This document shows positions 4,694 to 5,900 of a stretch of DNA of 5,900 nucleotides, piece after piece. The notes below the pieces were generated by a model. That model made no database searches. It was not told where the DNA came from and saw nothing but the letters and a program-made list of their open reading frames with translations. Position numbers and translations under genes: made by a program. The stretch spans positions 4,803 to 10,702 of the forward strand of contig PCWF01000011.1 of the NCBI GenBank assembly GCA_002796165.1, written 5' to 3'. Origin of the DNA: Nitrospinae bacterium CG11_big_fil_rev_8_21_14_0_20_56_8. GTDB taxonomy: Bacteria > Nitrospinota > Nitrospinia > Nitrospinales > VA-1. Within the stretch, counting starts at the first letter, position 1, and each line of letters opens with the position of its first letter.

Positions 4694-4804
4694 GCTCCCC
4701 CCCACGCGGTTAAAGGTTGCAACCGGAGGCCATTTTATATAAATTCCAACCTTTATGATAGTTGCACTATTAATAATGTGGCAACCGGGGAGATTTGAGA
4801 AGAA
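4694..4804. promoter_or_regulatory. Divergent promoter/operator region between the transport operon and purD
   Basis: These 111 bp separate two divergently transcribed genes and include a markedly AT-rich core (about 4731-4780) in otherwise GC-rich DNA, as expected of promoters. On the minus strand TTGCCA (4784-4779) and TATCAT (4760-4755) are 18 bp apart, a plausible promoter for the ATPase operon. On the plus strand TTCCAA (4744-4749) and TATTAA (4768-4773), also 18 bp apart, could serve purD. GGGGAG (4787-4792) is a possible purD ribosome-binding site, although 12 nt from the ATG. Boxes are approximate; the regional role is well supported by gene layout. Confidence 0.6.
4711..4755. repeat. 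9-bp inverted repeat TAAAGGTTG/CAACCTTTA in the divergent region
   Basis: TAAAGGTTG (4711-4719) and CAACCTTTA (4747-4755) are perfect inverted arms 27 bp apart. The left arm overlaps a self-complementary 10-mer, GGTTGCAACC (4715-4724). Placed between the predicted ATPase promoter and its start codon, the arms could be paired repressor sites or fold as a leader hairpin in the ATPase transcript. Confidence 0.55.
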
Positions 4805-5900
4805 ATGGAAGTCCTGGTGATCGGCTCTGGGGGACGGGAACACGCTCTTGTATGGAAAATCGCGCAGAGCGGCCGGGTGGACCGGGTGTACTGCGCGCCG
4901 GGCAACGCGGGAACGGGGCAGGTGGCGGGAGCGGAAAACGTTCCCATCGCCGCCGACGATATCGAAGCCCTTCTGAGTTTTGCAAAGGAGCGGGAAATCG
5001 GCCTCACGGTGGTGGGACCGGAGCAGGCGCTGGTGATGGGGATCGTGGACCGGTTCCGACATGCCGGACTCCGCATTTTCGGTCCGACCGCGAAAGCCGC
5101 CGAGATCGAGGGAAGCAAGGCTTTCTGCAAGGACCTGTTGAACCGGCACAACATTCCCACCGCGAACTATTTCATCTCCAACTCCCTCGATGTGGTGCAG
5201 ATGGTGATCGACGGGCGCGGCGAGGGGCCGGTGGTGGTCAAGGCCTCGGGCCTCGCGGCGGGGAAGGGGGTCATCCTCTGCAAGAACAAGGCGGAGGCGC
5301 GCACGGCGGCGGAAACCATCATGGGAGAAAAAGCCTTCGGCCAGGCGGGCGACGAGGTGGTGATCGAGGATTTCCTGCAGGGCCAGGAGGTCTCGGTGCT
5401 CGCCTTCACCGACGGGGAGACGGTGCTTCCTCTCGACTCCGCCCAGGACCACAAGGCGGCGTTCGACGGGGACACGGGACCCAACACGGGCGGCATGGGC
5501 GCGTACTCGCCCGCGCCGGTGCTCTCGCCGGAACTGCGGCAGAGAGTCCTCGACGAGATCCTCATCCCCACCGTGGCGGCGATGCGGCAGGAGGGGCGGC
5601 TCTACCAGGGCATCCTCTACGCCGGACTCATGCTCACCGCCGACGGACCCAAGGTGCTCGAGTTCAACGCGCGCTTCGGCGACCCGGAAACGCAACCGCT
5701 CCTGATGCGGATGCAAAGCGACATCGTCCCTCTTTTCGAGGCCTGCATCGATGGCACGCTGAAATCGCATGCGGTGGAGTGGAAAAAGCAACCGGCGGTC
5801 TGCGTGGTGATGGCGGCGGCGGGGTACCCGGATGCGCACGAAAAGGGGAAAGTCATTACCGGACTGGACAAGGCCGGCGCGGTGCCCGGGGTCGTCGTGT
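4805..5900 (+). CDS. purD: Phosphoribosylamine-glycine ligase (GAR synthetase), partial
   Basis: PurD joins glycine to 5-phosphoribosylamine using ATP, the second step of de novo purine synthesis, in the cytoplasm. The window holds the first 365 residues; the last roughly 60 lie beyond the right edge. The ATP-grasp landmarks are intact: EVLVIGSGGREHAL at the N-terminus (2-15), VGPEQALVMGIVDRF near 77-91, IFGPTAKAAEIEGSKAF near 98-114, VVKASGLAAGKGV (144-156), QDHK (214-217) with the GDTGPNTGGMGAYSPAP loop (222-238), and the family signature RFGDPETQ (290-297). The ATG at 4805 fits the normal PurD N-terminus exactly; GGGGAG 12 nt upstream is a weakly spaced ribosome-binding site. No frameshift is seen. 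It is divergent from the transporter operon, and the shared control region could link purine and nutrient-import regulation, although that is speculation. Confidence 0.97.
   Translation, partial: MEVLVIGSGGREHALVWKIAQSGRVDRVYCAPGNAGTGQVAGAENVPIAADDIEALLSFAKEREIGLTVVGPEQALVMGIVDRFRHAGLRIFGPTAKAAEIEGSKAFCKDLLNRHNIPTANYFISNSLDVVQMVIDGRGEGPVVVKASGLAAGKGVILCKNKAEARTAAETIMGEKAFGQAGDEVVIEDFLQGQEVSVLAFTDGETVLPLDSAQDHKAAFDGDTGPNTGGMGAYSPAPVLSPELRQRVLDEILIPTVAAMRQEGRLYQGILYAGLMLTADGPKVLEFNARFGDPETQPLLMRMQSDIVPLFEACIDGTLKSHAVEWKKQPAVCVVMAAAGYPDAHEKGKVITGLDKAGAVPGVVV

Noticed and set aside
3593..4798. Plus-strand open frame of 401 residues opposite the ATPase
   Set aside because: It is the antisense shadow of a well-supported ABC ATPase in GC-rich DNA; composition is Gly/Ala/Asp-biased with no domain motif.
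5240..5272. PurD KASG instead of the KADG often seen in bacterial enzymes, as a possible active-site change
   Set aside because: KASGLAAGKG also occurs in functional GAR synthetases as I recall them, and all other ATP-grasp motifs are intact.
4694..5839. Long minus-strand frame continuing upstream of the ATPase start, giving a 753-residue reading
   Set aside because: It runs antisense through purD and across the AT-rich control region. The residues before the ATPase ATG are Arg/His-rich and resemble no protein, while the opposite strand encodes an unmistakable PurD.

Overview
This 5.9 kb window is GC-rich chromosomal DNA from a Gram-negative-type bacterium. It carries a predicted lipoprotein solute-binding protein and several dispersed intergenic repeat types that I associate with environmental lineages such as Nitrospinota or Deltaproteobacteria. 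I cannot place it taxonomically with confidence; that attribution is an impression from repeat style and gene content.

Layout, left to right. (1) 1-400, minus: the N-terminal third of a polar-amino-acid-type ABC permease, running off the left edge. (2) 483-1238, plus: a 251-residue membrane protein with an N-terminal CxxC/CxxC zinc ribbon and an HEAGH metalloprotease-like motif, divergent from the permease. (3) 1239-1388: short intergenic DNA with a dispersed repeat. (4) 2029-1389, minus: a toxin-antitoxin pair, HigB/RelE-like toxin first and XRE-type antitoxin second, overlapping by 4 bp. A perfect palindrome overlaps its predicted promoter. (5) 2094-2681: about 590 bp without an intact gene, packed with hairpin repeats, plus the last 33 codons of an IS3-family transposase. 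(6) 4693-2682, minus: a two-gene operon, PotA-type ATPase then family-3 amino-acid-binding lipoprotein, overlapping by 4 bp (ATGA). (7) 4694-4804: an AT-rich divergent control region with inverted repeats. (8) 4805-5900, plus: purD, truncated by the right edge.

How the genes fit together. The ATPase, binding protein and permease are all on the minus strand in one order and together supply the parts of an amino-acid importer. About 2.3 kb of toxin-antitoxin genes, repeats, IS debris and an opposite-strand gene separates the binding protein from the permease. This suggests an importer operon split by accessory DNA, although the permease could instead belong to a separate downstream unit. The ATPase is of the long, TOBE-bearing PotA/FbpC kind rather than the short GlnQ/HisP kind usually paired with such a binding protein and permease. 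I saw no CRISPR array, tRNA, rRNA or riboswitch. Nothing here is clearly a wholly new system; the most unusual items are the hybrid, apparently split importer and the zinc-ribbon/HEAGH membrane protein.
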